DNA from: Pseudomonas sp. GM78
GTDB taxonomy: Bacteria > Pseudomonadota > Gammaproteobacteria > Pseudomonadales > Pseudomonadaceae
Reading direction: 5' to 3'
Assembly: GCF_000282475.1 (NCBI RefSeq)
Contig: NZ_AKJF01000056.1
Coordinates: forward strand, 1 to 64,000
DNA: 64,000 nucleotides
Shown here: piece after piece, positions 8,934 through 17,616 of the stretch
Position numbering within the stretch: position 1 is the first letter of the stretch
How the letters are laid out: each line of letters begins with the position of its first letter
The notes under the pieces: model-generated
The model's input: only the letters and a program-made list of their open reading frames with translations
Told to the model about the DNA's origin: nothing
Databases searched by the model: none
Program-made: the position numbers and the translations under genes

Positions 8934-10514
8934 ATGAAGAGAAAACTCCGTTCAGGTATGAGCGCCAGTCTGCTGGCCATCGCAGCTTGCGTGGCCCTGC
9001 ATTCGCCTCACAGCCTGGCAGCCCGCGACGCCCAGACCATCCTCAAGGAAACCTGTCAGGGCTGTCATACCCCCGAAGCCGATAACGCCCTGAGCCGCAT
9101 TAGCCACCAGCGTAAAACGCCGGAAGGTTGGCTGATGAGCATTGCGCGTATGCAGACCATGCACGGTTTGCAGATCAGCGATGAAGACCGCCGCACGCTG
9201 GTCAAGTACCTGGCCGACACCCAGGGCCTGGCGCCAAGCGAAACCGACGGCGTGCGCTACGCCATGGAGCGCCGACTCAATACCGTCGAAAAATTCGACG
9301 ACCAGACCAGCCAGATGTGCGGCCGCTGCCACTCCGGTGCGCGGGTTGCCCTGCAACGGCGTCCGGCCCAGGAGTGGGAACGCTTGGTGAACTTCCACCT
9401 CGGCCAATGGCCGTCGCTGGAATACCAGGCACTGTCCCGCGACCGCGACTGGTTCGACCTGGCGCGCAAAGAGATGGTGCCGCTGTTGGCCAAGCGCTAT
9501 CCACTGGACAACCCGGCCTGGAAAAAGTGGCTGAGCACCGCGCCGAAAAGCGAGGCACTGGTGGGTGACTGGAGCTTCAGCGGTCACTTGCCGGGCAAAG
9601 GCGAACTGGCTGGTGTGATGAGCGTAAGCGCCGACGGCAGCGACACCTTCAAGGTCAGCGTCAAAGGCCAATACGCCGATGGCACGTCGTTCAACGGCGA
9701 CGGCAGCGCGATTCTCTATACGGGCTACGAATGGCGCGGCAATGTCAGCATCGACGGCGTGACCATGCGCCAGGTGTTCGCCGCCCAAGGCAACGCGATG
9801 CAGGGCCGGATGTTCGAGGCCGAGCACGATGAACGTGGCCTGGACTTCGTCGCCGCCAAGCAGGGCTCCCAGCGTTTGCTGGCAGTGCAGCCGGGTTATG
9901 TGAAGGCCGGCAGCGAAAGCGAAGTCACCCTGATCGGCAGCGGCCTGAGCGGTAAGCCGAACTTTGGCAAAGGCGTGGAAGTGCTCGAAGTCGTCGAGCA
10001 GAGCCCGGAGCGTATCAAGGTCAAGCTCAAGGCCGCCGCCAATGCCCAGCCGGGCTTGCACGCGGTCACCGTCGGCACGCTAAAAGGCCCGAGCCTGTCG
10101 GTCTACAGCAAGATCGACCAGGTCAAGGTCGTGCCGGAATTCTCGGTGGCGCGGATCGGCGAGGGCGGTGGTTCGACACCGAAAGTCCAGGGCCGTTTCG
10201 ATGCCGAAGCCTGGGGCAAGGGCGCTGACGGCAAGCCGTATCGCATCGGCGTGTTCCCGGCGCAGTGGAAGGTCGAGGCCTTCGATGACCGTGCCAAGGA
10301 AGATGAAGACGTCAAGTTCGCCGGCACCATGCAGGCCGACGCGGGCGTGTTCACCCCGGGCGATGCCGGGCCGAACCCGGCGCGCAAAATGTCCACCAAC
10401 AATGCCGGCAACCTCAAGGTGATCGCCGCCGTCGACGACGCAGGGAAATCCCTGACCGGCGAAGGCCACATGATCGTGACCGTGCAACGCTGGAACAATC
10501 CACCCATTCCATGA
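8934..10514 (+). CDS. qhpA: Quinohemoprotein amine dehydrogenase alpha subunit
   Basis: A 526-residue periplasmic protein with a Sec signal peptide (KRK then a hydrophobic stretch, cleavage near SLAARD). Two c-type heme sites are seen: CQGCH at 41-45 and CGRCH at 129-133. The rest is the set of beta-rich domains of the QHNDH alpha subunit. The two hemes pass electrons from the quinone in the gamma subunit to an external acceptor such as a cytochrome or azurin. I choose the ATG at 8934 because it starts directly at the signal peptide; a GTG lies six codons upstream. First gene of qhpA-qhpD-qhpC-qhpB. Confidence 0.95.
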   Translation: MKRKLRSGMSASLLAIAACVALHSPHSLAARDAQTILKETCQGCHTPEADNALSRISHQRKTPEGWLMSIARMQTMHGLQISDEDRRTLVKYLADTQGLAPSETDGVRYAMERRLNTVEKFDDQTSQMCGRCHSGARVALQRRPAQEWERLVNFHLGQWPSLEYQALSRDRDWFDLARKEMVPLLAKRYPLDNPAWKKWLSTAPKSEALVGDWSFSGHLPGKGELAGVMSVSADGSDTFKVSVKGQYADGTSFNGDGSAILYTGYEWRGNVSIDGVTMRQVFAAQGNAMQGRMFEAEHDERGLDFVAAKQGSQRLLAVQPGYVKAGSESEVTLIGSGLSGKPNFGKGVEVLEVVEQSPERIKVKLKAAANAQPGLHAVTVGTLKGPSLSVYSKIDQVKVVPEFSVARIGEGGGSTPKVQGRFDAEAWGKGADGKPYRIGVFPAQWKVEAFDDRAKEDEDVKFAGTMQADAGVFTPGDAGPNPARKMSTNNAGNLKVIAAVDDAGKSLTGEGHMIVTVQRWNNPPIP

Positions 10515-10596
10515 GTTGGCTGACCGTTGATCGCATCAGACACTTTTCGGAATGACCGCACGCCCCGCACAACGGGGCCTGCACAGGAGGTTGGCA

Positions 10597-12027
10597 ATGG
10601 GCGCTATCTTGAATCTGGTCGAACGCAACCTGCATGAAGTGCAGGTCGATGCTGACCGCATGCTGTTTCACATCCCCAGCAGTTCGCTGTTCGCCAGCGA
10701 TGAATTGACGGGCACCATCATCGATACCTTGCGCGGCCCGGGCTGTTCGTCGGACGACCTGATCCAGCGCCTCGCCGCGCGTTTCAACGGCGAGGAAATC
10801 ACCGAGACCCTGCGCGAGCTGATGGCCCTGGAACTGGTCAGCGACGGCTCGCCGCTGACTCCGGACATCGCCACCAAACGCGTCGAGCGCACGGCGATCA
10901 ATACCGTGGTGCTCAACGTCAACACCGGCTGCAACCTGAGCTGCACCTACTGCTACAAGGAAGACCTCGACAAGCCGTCGGCCGGCAAGAAAATGGATGT
11001 CGAGACGGCGATCGCTTCGGTGGAAATGCTGTTGCGCGAATCCCCGGACGAAGAGCGTTTCACCGTGGTGTTCTTCGGCGGCGAACCGCTGAGCAACCGC
11101 AAGCTGATCGAGTACATGGTCGACTACTGCGAGAAGCGTTTTCGCGAGGCCGGCAAGTTCGTCGAATTCGTCATGACCACCAACGCTACGCTGCTCACCG
11201 AAGAGACCGTGGACTACCTCAACGCCCACCGCTTTGGCTTGTCAGTGAGCATCGACGGGCCGAAAACCGTGCACGACCGCAACCGCATCACCGTGGGCGG
11301 GCAGGGCACCTACGACGTGGTGCGGCGCAAGGCCGAGATGCTGCTGTCGCGCTACAACAGCCGTCCGGTGGGCGCGCGGGTGACCCTGACCACCGGCGTC
11401 ACCGACGTCGAAACCATCTGGGATCACCTGTTCAACGAACTGGGCTTCGCCGAAGTCGGCTTTGCCCCGGTGACCTCCGGCGACATCAGCAGCTTCAACC
11501 TCACCAGCGATGAACTGGTGCAGGTGTTCGCCAACATGAAGGCCCTCGGTCGGCGCTATCTGGAAGCCGCGCTGGAGCACCGCAACATCGGTTTCTCCAA
11601 CCTGCACCAACTGATCACCGACATCCACGAAGGCCACAAGAAAGCCCTGCCCTGTGGCGCGGGCCTGAAGATGCTGGCAGTGGATCACAAAGGCGAGCTG
11701 AACCTGTGCCACCGCTTCACCGGTTCGAGCCTGCCGACCTTCGGCAACGTGCACAGCGGCGTGAAACAGGTGGAGTTGAACGACTTCCTGTCCCAGCGCC
11801 TGGACCGCACCAACACCGGTTGCGAAGACTGCCAGATCCGCAACCTGTGCTCCGGCGGCTGCTACCACGAGAGCTACGCCCGCTACGGCGACCCGACCCA
11901 CCCGACCTATCACTACTGCGAACTGATGCGTGACTGGGTCGACTTCGGCATCGAGGTCTACACCCGGATCATGGCCAATAACCCTGCGTTCATCAGCAGC
12001 TACATCACTCCGCGCAAGGCTCACTGA
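10597..12027 (+). CDS. qhpD: Radical SAM/SPASM peptide-modifying enzyme QhpD
   Basis: A 476-residue enzyme. The radical SAM cluster motif CxxxCxxC is at Cys112, Cys116 and Cys119 ([11 protein letters not shown]). The C-terminal SPASM region has the cysteine cluster [18 protein letters not shown] for auxiliary iron-sulfur clusters. QhpD forms the three thioether bonds between cysteine sulfur and methylene carbons of Asp/Glu in the QhpC precursor. The start at 10597 has a strong AGGAGG ribosome site; the open frame extends further upstream without one. The stop is directly followed by the qhpC start (1 bp between). Confidence 0.95.
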   Translation: MGAILNLVERNLHEVQVDADRMLFHIPSSSLFASDELTGTIIDTLRGPGCSSDDLIQRLAARFNGEEITETLRELMALELVSDGSPLTPDIATKRVERTAINTVVLNVNTGCNLSCTYCYKEDLDKPSAGKKMDVETAIASVEMLLRESPDEERFTVVFFGGEPLSNRKLIEYMVDYCEKRFREAGKFVEFVMTTNATLLTEETVDYLNAHRFGLSVSIDGPKTVHDRNRITVGGQGTYDVVRRKAEMLLSRYNSRPVGARVTLTTGVTDVETIWDHLFNELGFAEVGFAPVTSGDISSFNLTSDELVQVFANMKALGRRYLEAALEHRNIGFSNLHQLITDIHEGHKKALPCGAGLKMLAVDHKGELNLCHRFTGSSLPTFGNVHSGVKQVELNDFLSQRLDRTNTGCEDCQIRNLCSGGCYHESYARYGDPTHPTYHYCELMRDWVDFGIEVYTRIMANNPAFISSYITPRKAH

Positions 12028-12028
12028 C

Positions 12029-12352
12029 ATGAAACATCTCAAGGCAATCAATAACAAAGCGTTGAAGCTGGATCAGGCCGCGGATGAAAACCGCATTGAA
12101 GAAGTGGTCGCCATGAGCTCCGTGGCGGGCTGTGCCTCGACCACCGACCCGGGCTGGGAAATCGATGCGTTTGGCGGTGTGTCGTCGCTGTGCCAGCCGA
12201 TGGAAGCCGACCTGTATGGCTGCTCCGATCCGTGCTGGTGGCCGGCCCAGGTGCCGGACATGATGAGCACCTACCCGGACTGGAACAAGGATGCCCAGGC
12301 GTCCAACGACAACTGGCGAAACCTTGGCACTGTCTTCCCGAAAGACAAGTGA
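12029..12352 (+). CDS. qhpC: Quinohemoprotein amine dehydrogenase gamma subunit precursor (CTQ-containing RiPP-like peptide)
   Basis: A 107-residue precursor with a 28-residue leader and a 79-residue core starting MSSVAGC. In core numbering every crosslink residue known from the P. putida enzyme is present: Cys7-Glu16, Cys27-Asp33, Cys41-Asp49 (thioethers made by QhpD) and Cys37-Trp43 (the cysteine tryptophylquinone). In precursor numbering these are C35/E44, C55/D61, C69/D77 and C65/W71. The stretch CSDPCWWP holds the cofactor. The peptide is modified in the cytoplasm, its leader is cut by QhpE and it is exported by QhpF. It was located by following the reading frame from the ATG at 12029. 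Confidence 0.97.
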   Translation: MKHLKAINNKALKLDQAADENRIEEVVAMSSVAGCASTTDPGWEIDAFGGVSSLCQPMEADLYGCSDPCWWPAQVPDMMSTYPDWNKDAQASNDNWRNLGTVFPKDK

Positions 12353-12376
12353 TCGAATAACAAGAAGGATTCCAGC

Positions 12377-13495
12377 ATGCACAGCATCAAAGCCTGCGGC
12401 CTGGCCGCGTTCGCCGTCCTGAGTACGTTTTCGCTCGCTGTTCTGGCCGATGAAAACACCGCGCTGCAAGACGGTCACGAATACATGTTGACCACCAATT
12501 ACCCGAACAACCTGCACGTGATCGACCTGGCCACCGACACCTTGTACAAGACCTGCAAGATGCCCGACGCCTTCGGCCCTGGCAGCGTGCAATTGTCGCC
12601 GGACCGCAAGACCGCCTACGTGCTGAACAACCATTACGCGGATGTCTATGGCGTCGAGCTGGACAGCTGCAAGCAGGTGTTCCACGCCAGCATCACCCAG
12701 AAACCGGGCGAGAAAGCCAAGTCCATGTTCGCCTTCACCGTCAGCCATGACGGCGCGGAGTTGTACACCATCGCTAACCCCACGCTGATGATGAACGATC
12801 GCTACGAGGTGCAGCAGCCCCGGCTCGACGTGTACAAGACCGACGCCGGCATGGACGCCAAGCCGGTGCGCAGTTTCCCGGCGCCGCGCCAGTTGACCAT
12901 CATGCAGAGCGGGGACGACGGCACGCTGTACGTGGCCGGGGCGGATATCTACAAGGTCAATGTGCAAACCGGCAAGTTCGACGTGCTGATCCCCAGCCGT
13001 CACTGGAAACGCCCGAACTACAGCGCGCCGGACGTACTCTACGTGTGGAACCAGCAGACCTATCGGCATGATTTCTCGCTGCTCTACACCGCGGCGAAAT
13101 TCAAGGACAAGAAACAGGACCCGGCCACCGCCGAATACCTGTACGGCCTGTTCAGTGTCGACCTGAAGACCGGCAAGACCGAAACCACCGACTTCGGCCC
13201 CCTGACGGAGATCTACTTCAGCGGCATGCGCTCGCCCAAAGACCCGAACCTGATGTTTGGCGTGCTCAACCGCCTGGCCAAGTACGACATCAAGGAGAAG
13301 AAAATGCTCCAGGCGGCGACGCTCGATCACTCCTACTACTGCATTTCCTTCAACAAGGACGGCAGCAAGATCTACTTGGCCGGCACCTTCAACGATGTGG
13401 CGATCTTCGATGCCGACAGCTTGAAGCAGGTGGGCAACATCAAGTTGCCGGGTGGGGATATGGCGATTACGACGGCGCAGATTTTTGTGCGGTAA
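12377..13495 (+). CDS. qhpB: Quinohemoprotein amine dehydrogenase beta subunit
   Basis: A 372-residue periplasmic protein with a Sec signal peptide (cleavage near VLADEN). The repeating pattern of LSPDRKTAYVLN, SHDGAELYT and NKDGSKIYLAG marks a seven-bladed beta propeller like that of other quinoprotein amine dehydrogenases. In QHNDH the beta subunit caps the gamma subunit and shapes the substrate entrance. Starts 24 bp after qhpC with an AAGGA ribosome site, and is the last gene of the operon. Confidence 0.93.
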   Translation: MHSIKACGLAAFAVLSTFSLAVLADENTALQDGHEYMLTTNYPNNLHVIDLATDTLYKTCKMPDAFGPGSVQLSPDRKTAYVLNNHYADVYGVELDSCKQVFHASITQKPGEKAKSMFAFTVSHDGAELYTIANPTLMMNDRYEVQQPRLDVYKTDAGMDAKPVRSFPAPRQLTIMQSGDDGTLYVAGADIYKVNVQTGKFDVLIPSRHWKRPNYSAPDVLYVWNQQTYRHDFSLLYTAAKFKDKKQDPATAEYLYGLFSVDLKTGKTETTDFGPLTEIYFSGMRSPKDPNLMFGVLNRLAKYDIKEKKMLQAATLDHSYYCISFNKDGSKIYLAGTFNDVAIFDADSLKQVGNIKLPGGDMAITTAQIFVR

Positions 13496-13515
13496 TTGCG
13501 GCGCCTGAACTGACG

Positions 13516-13610
13516 CTATCGCGAGCAGGCTCACTCCTACAGTGGATTTTCGGTGAACATAAATGTTGTGCCTGACCGAAAACCCTGTAGGAGTGAGCCT
13601 GCTCGCGATT
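13516..13610. repeat. Inverted pair of REP palindromes after qhpB
   Basis: Two REP units of the GAGTGAGCCTGCTCGCGAT type face each other between the convergent qhpB and lprI-like genes. The inner spacer has its own complementary arms (TTTTCGGT and ACCGAAAA). Confidence 0.85.
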
Positions 13611-13632
13611 GGCCCTTACAGACGCTAGAGAA

Positions 13633-14034
13633 TCAACCCCCCTGCACCGGACACCCCAAATCCCCCTCCTGGCACTTCAGGTAAGTCTTGAACGTCTCCA
13701 CCCGCGCCTTGGTCAGTTCGGTCACGCAATTGCCGTAGATCAGCGGATAAACACTCCCGCCTTCCACCCCCGACGCCGAAAACTTGCACTCCGCATCGCG
13801 AAACCCGATCCACGAACGCTGCGCACCCACCAGCAGTTTCTTGCTGTCGGGATTGCCCTTCAATCGTGCGGTGATCTGCTGGTAAAGCGCATTCAACTCC
13901 TTGTCCGCCGCCGCATGCTGCTGCGCTGCGCACTGGTTCAGCGTGGCCTGGTCGCTGGCATTGTCGCAGTCGGCGGCCTGGGCCAAGGGCGTGAACAGCA
14001 AAGGTGTCAGTACCAGAAGGAAGCGTGAGTACAT
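13633..14034 (-). CDS. LprI/DUF1311-family periplasmic protein
   Basis: A 133-residue protein with a Sec signal peptide (cleavage after LAQAA). The mature part has the DUF1311/LprI pattern: CDNASDQATLNQCAAQQHAAADKELNALY followed by W-x-x-FRDAEC, with several cysteines likely to form disulfides. Family members include lysozyme inhibitors and uncharacterised envelope proteins. Single gene; its role here is not known. Confidence 0.8.
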   Translation of the reverse strand: MYSRFLLVLTPLLFTPLAQAADCDNASDQATLNQCAAQQHAAADKELNALYQQITARLKGNPDSKKLLVGAQRSWIGFRDAECKFSASGVEGGSVYPLIYGNCVTELTKARVETFKTYLKCQEGDLGCPVQGG

Positions 14035-14180
14035 GGGGAAGGCTCGCTATGACAGGGGAATTGGGGGCAGTGTAGCGATCCAAAGGCGGCGATTTCGACA
14101 ACGGACAGCGGCTTGATACAACTTTCGGGCTGGACATGTTGTCTTAGAGGCCTACTGTTGTTCATTACAGGAGGTGACGT

Positions 14181-14669
14181 ATGAAACCAGTACCCAACAG
14201 TTTTGAACGCAAAATCATGCTCAAGTCGCCCCGCGCCCATGTGTGGCGCGCTTTGGTGGATGCCGAGGCGTTCGGTCAGTGGTTCGGCGTTGCGCTTGAA
14301 GGCCGGCGATTCATCGCCGGCGAGTGGACGCAGGGGCAGGTTACGTATCCCGGTTATGAACATGTGTTGTGGAACGTGCTGGTCGAGCGGGTCGAGCCGC
14401 AGCAGCTGTTTTCCTTTCGCTGGCACCCCTACGCGGTGAACCCCAGGATCGACTACTCCCAGGAGCCCACCACGCTGGTCAAATTCGAACTGCAGGATTA
14501 CGAAGACGGCACGTTACTCAAGGTTTCCGAGTCAGGTTTCGCCCACATTCCCGACATACGCCAGAAGGAGGCGTATTACATGGACAGCCGTGGCTGGGAA
14601 GAGCAATTGAGCCGATTGGAACAATTTCTCATCGAAAACGCCAAGGCCCGCGAGCGAGGGAATGAGTGA
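14181..14669 (+). CDS. SRPBCC (AHSA1-like) ligand-binding domain protein
   Basis: A 162-residue protein matching the SRPBCC/AHSA1 helix-grip pattern: an opening FERKIMLKSPRAHVWRALVD, then FGQWFG and an FSFRWHPYA strand, and a final long helix EEQLSRLEQFLIENA. A very strong ribosome site (CAGGAGGTG) precedes the ATG. Family members bind small hydrophobic ligands. No partner gene is seen, so function is open. Confidence 0.8.
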   Translation: MKPVPNSFERKIMLKSPRAHVWRALVDAEAFGQWFGVALEGRRFIAGEWTQGQVTYPGYEHVLWNVLVERVEPQQLFSFRWHPYAVNPRIDYSQEPTTLVKFELQDYEDGTLLKVSESGFAHIPDIRQKEAYYMDSRGWEEQLSRLEQFLIENAKARERGNE

Positions 14670-14717
14670 CGGCAGATCCCTGGTTAAAAGCATCCTAGAG
14701 CGTTTGGGAAGGGCAGC

Positions 14718-14735
14718 TATAGCGAATGTCTTACA
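14718..14735 (+). promoter_or_regulatory. Candidate GacA upstream box of the Rsm small RNA
   Basis: An 18-bp window ending in CTTACA matches the second half of the TGTAAG-N6-CTTACA element fully and the first half at three of six positions. Its centre is about 65 bp before the inferred transcription start, the usual place for this element at rsm genes. Confidence 0.6.
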
Positions 14736-14791
14736 CGCGGTTACAACTATGTCCTCTGTTACATATTGGATCCGATGCGTATTCTGGCCCC

Positions 14792-14911
14792 ATCCACTGA
14801 GACACAGGGAGTGCTCTCAGGATCATGGATGATCGGCCATTTGCAAGGAATGCTGACGACAGGGAGTTGTAATGGTCTTGGAAGAACCCGCTTCGGCGGG
14901 TTTTTTTGTGG
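14792..14911 (+). ncRNA. rsmX: Rsm-family regulatory RNA (RsmX-like), sequesters RsmA/RsmE
   Basis: Four short hairpins with GGA in the loop follow one another: GAGACAC-AGGGA-GTGCTC, GATCA-TGGA-TGATC, GCA-AGGAA-TGC and ACGAC-AGGGA-GTTGT, with a fifth GGA just before the terminator. This is the architecture of GacA-controlled RNAs that titrate RsmA/RsmE proteins. A TATTCT at 14780-14785 could be the -10. The neighbours are neither rpoS/fdxA (rsmZ) nor dnr (rsmY), hence the RsmX label, which is inference. The 5' end is approximate. Confidence 0.8.
14885..14907 (+). terminator. Rho-independent terminator of the Rsm RNA
   Basis: AACCCG-CTTC-GGCGGGTT with a following T run of seven, directly after the last GGA motif. 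Confidence 0.9.
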
Positions 14912-14967
14912 GCGTCAGAAAAATCCTGGCTGCTTGAACCGCGGTTCTCGCCGCCAGGATTTTATTG

Positions 14968-15648
14968 TCAGCCGAGTTTCGCCGCCGCCCGCTCGGTGAT
15001 TTGCGCGCGCAGTTTCAATGAACTGGCGGCACGTGCGCGAGCTTCCTCCAGCACGCTGGCGGGCGCCGTTTGCGGGCTACCCGCCTGGAATGGCGGCGCA
15101 GGTGCGTATTCCAGTTGCAGTTGCACCAGCTCAGCGGTGTCCTGATCGAACAGCTCAGCGGCCAGGGTCAGGGCAAAATCAATGCCTGCGGTAATCCCGC
15201 CACCGGTCAGCAGATTGCCGTCGCGCACCACCCGATCCGCCACCGCAATCGCTCCCAGCGGCGCCAGCAACTCGTGATACGCCCAGTGGGTGGTGGCGCG
15301 TTTGCCCTTGAGCAGGCCCGCCGCACCGAGCACCAGCGCACCGGTGCAGACCGACGTCACGTACCGCGCGTTGGCGGCTTGGGTCTTGATGAACGCCAGG
15401 GTAGGTTCATCTTCCATCAACGGCCCGACCCCGCTGCCACCGGGTACGCAAATCACATCCAGCGCCGGGCAGTCGTTGAAAGTCACGGTCGGCTTGAGCA
15501 CCAGCCCGGTGCTGGCGGTGATGGGCATCAGGTCCTTCCAGATCAGATGCACCTTCACGTCGGGCAGCGACGCCAGAACGTCGTACGGGCCGGTCAGGTC
15601 AAGTTGCTGCACCTGTGGAAACAACAGAAAACCGATCTGCAAGGTCAT
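14968..15648 (-). CDS. inhA: Isonitrile hydratase (DJ-1/PfpI family)
   Basis: A 226-residue DJ-1/PfpI protein. It reads almost throughout like the isonitrile hydratase of P. putida (for example LTGPYDVLASLPDV, VHLIWKDL, VICVPGG). The catalytic residues known for that enzyme are at the same numbers: nucleophile Cys101 in SVCTGA, Asp17 and Thr102. It hydrates isonitriles to N-substituted formamides. The gene has a good AGGAG site and is divergent from a GlxA-type regulator, with a palindromic operator between them. Confidence 0.9.
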   Translation of the reverse strand: MTLQIGFLLFPQVQQLDLTGPYDVLASLPDVKVHLIWKDLMPITASTGLVLKPTVTFNDCPALDVICVPGGSGVGPLMEDEPTLAFIKTQAANARYVTSVCTGALVLGAAGLLKGKRATTHWAYHELLAPLGAIAVADRVVRDGNLLTGGGITAGIDFALTLAAELFDQDTAELVQLQLEYAPAPPFQAGSPQTAPASVLEEARARAASSLKLRAQITERAAAKLG

Positions 15649-15699
15649 GGTGTTTTTCTCCTGGAGTGGGTGGACGCCTTCACTCTAGGCGCCTAGGAT

Positions 15700-15715
15700 T
15701 TGGCGTATACGCCAA
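15700..15715. promoter_or_regulatory. Perfect palindromic operator between inhA and the GlxA-type regulator
   Basis: TTGGCGTATACGCCAA is fully self-complementary; a further half site TACGCCAA begins 12 bp downstream at 15728. The sites lie just upstream of both divergent start codons. AraC-type regulators usually bind direct half sites, so a third protein is also possible. Confidence 0.65.
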
Positions 15716-15737
15716 TCACCCCACGAATTACGCCAAC

Positions 15738-16721
15738 ATGTCGAAAACCATTCACGTACTCGCCTTCGCCAATGTGCAAGTACTCGATGTCACCGGGCCG
15801 TTGCAGGTGTTTGCGTCGGCCAATGACATCGCCCGCCAGCAAGGTTCGCCGCCACCGTATGCGCCGTCGGTGATTGCCAGCAGCGGCGGGGCGGTGATGT
15901 CGTCGGCGGGTTTGGCGCTGCTGGCCGAGCCTTTGCCCGGGCAGGGCAGCGACACCTTGATCATCGCCGGCGGCTGGGGCGTCTATGCGGCGGCGCAGGA
16001 CCCGTCACTGGTCAGTTGGGTACGTGTACACGCGGCAACGTGCCGGCGGGTGGCATCGGTGTGCACCGGGGCGTTTTTACTGGCGGCCAGCGGCTGGCTC
16101 GATGGCCGGCGCGTGGTCACCCACTGGACCCGCTGCGAACAGTTGGCGCAGCAACACCCGCGATTGCAGGTCGAGCCCAATCCGATCTTCATCAATGATG
16201 GTCCGGTCTGGACCTCGGCCGGGGTGACCGCCGGTATCGACCTGGCGTTGGCGATGGTCGAAGCCGACCTCGGTCGGACCATGGCCCTGGAAGTGGCCCG
16301 GCAACTGGTGGTGTTCCTGAAACGCCCTGGCGGCCAGTCGCAATTCAGCGTGACCCTGTCTTTGCAGAAAGAAGGCAACCGCTTCGACGAACTTCACGCC
16401 TGGATCAGTGAAAACCTCAGCAAGGACCTGGGCATTCCAGCCCTGGCCAACCAGGCCGGCATGAGCGAACGCAGCTTCGTGCGCCACTACCGCGCCGACA
16501 CCGGCCAGACCCCGGCCCGGGCCATCGAGCTGATCCGGGTCGAAACCGCGCGACGCCTGCTCAGCGATACGGGCGTGCCCATCAAGCGCGTGGCCGTGCA
16601 ATGCGGATTCGGCAGCGAAGAAACCCTGCGCCGCAGTTTCCTGCGGGCCATGGGGGTAACACCGCAGGCTTATCGCGAGCGGTTTTCGGTCAGTGCTGCA
16701 GCAGATCCAGTAATGCCTTGA
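15738..16721 (+). CDS. GlxA-type transcriptional regulator (DJ-1/PfpI domain plus AraC HTH)
   Basis: A 327-residue protein. Residues 1-190 form a DJ-1/PfpI-like domain (VLAFANVQVLDVTGPLQVF, SVCTGAFLLAASG), and residues 225-320 an AraC-type double helix-turn-helix (IPALANQAGMSERSFVRHYR and IKRVAVQCGFGSEETLRRSF). I start at the ATG at 15738, where the domain begins; the frame is open upstream across the inhA start. The sensor domain is homologous to the product of its divergent neighbour inhA, which suggests it senses an isonitrile or related compound. Its 3' end overlaps the next minus-strand gene by 32 bp tail to tail. Confidence 0.88.
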   Translation: MSKTIHVLAFANVQVLDVTGPLQVFASANDIARQQGSPPPYAPSVIASSGGAVMSSAGLALLAEPLPGQGSDTLIIAGGWGVYAAAQDPSLVSWVRVHAATCRRVASVCTGAFLLAASGWLDGRRVVTHWTRCEQLAQQHPRLQVEPNPIFINDGPVWTSAGVTAGIDLALAMVEADLGRTMALEVARQLVVFLKRPGGQSQFSVTLSLQKEGNRFDELHAWISENLSKDLGIPALANQAGMSERSFVRHYRADTGQTPARAIELIRVETARRLLSDTGVPIKRVAVQCGFGSEETLRRSFLRAMGVTPQAYRERFSVSAAADPVMP

Positions 16722-17592
16722 GCGTGGCCTCGGGCGCTTCTTCGGGAATGTTGTGCCCTGTACCGGCCAGCACCCGGCGCTCGTAATGCCCGGTGAAGTG
16801 CTCGATGTCGTCGTCGATCTCGGGCGCCGGGCCCACGCCATCGTCGGCACCACACAGGGAAATCGTCGGCACGCTGATCAGTGGCTGTCGGGCCAGGGCT
16901 TCTTCCATCCACTCCAGCGCCGGATCGCCGGACGCATACATGAACCGGTGCCGGTACGAGTGAATCACCACTTCGACAAAATCCGGGTTGTCGAAGGCAG
17001 GCGCGCTCAGCGGGTACAGCTCAGGACCCTTGGCCCAGGTCGGCGACCACAATTTCCAGAGCAATTCACACAGGGCCCGGCGATTCTCCGTCAGGCCGGC
17101 GACGCCCCGTGGAGTGTGGAAATAGTACTGGTACCAGAGGCGATGCTCGGTTTCCGGGTCCAGTGGCCGGGTTGAATGGGGAATGTCTTGCAGGTTGTAA
17201 CCATCCCCCGTCACCAGGCAACGAACCCGCTCCGGCCACAGCGCCGCCACGATGCACGCCGCCCGACCACCCCAGTCGTAGCCGCAAAGGGCCGCTTGCG
17301 GGATGCCAAGGACGTCCATCAGATCGAGCAAATCCTGGGCCAGGGCGGCTTGCTGACCGGAGCGTAGGGTGTCGGGGTTGTTGAAGCGGGTCGGGCCGTA
17401 GCCGCGCAGATAGGGGACGATCACGCGGTAGCCCTTTGAAGCGAGCCGTGGAGCGATTTCGTCGTAAGCGCGCGGGGAATAGGGGAAGCCGTGGAGCAAA
17501 ATGACTGGGTCGCCGGTGATGGGGCCGTGCTCCTCATAGGCGAGGTTCAGGCCAGGAGTCAGGACATGTTGTATCCGCACATCATTGTTCAT
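16690..17592 (-). CDS. Alpha/beta hydrolase, epoxide hydrolase/dehalogenase-like
   Basis: A 300-residue alpha/beta hydrolase. The oxyanion motif HGFPYSPRAYD is at about 35-45, and the nucleophile elbow GYDWGG carries Asp, as in epoxide hydrolases and haloalkane dehalogenases, instead of Ser. The catalytic His is in AGTGHNIPEEAP near the C-terminus and the acid is probably in CGADDG. No signal peptide. Substrate not known; convergent with the GlxA-type gene. Confidence 0.82.
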   Translation of the reverse strand: MNNDVRIQHVLTPGLNLAYEEHGPITGDPVILLHGFPYSPRAYDEIAPRLASKGYRVIVPYLRGYGPTRFNNPDTLRSGQQAALAQDLLDLMDVLGIPQAALCGYDWGGRAACIVAALWPERVRCLVTGDGYNLQDIPHSTRPLDPETEHRLWYQYYFHTPRGVAGLTENRRALCELLWKLWSPTWAKGPELYPLSAPAFDNPDFVEVVIHSYRHRFMYASGDPALEWMEEALARQPLISVPTISLCGADDGVGPAPEIDDDIEHFTGHYERRVLAGTGHNIPEEAPEATLKALLDLLQH

Positions 17593-17616
17593 TCGACACT
17601 CCCGGCTGAGTGGGTG

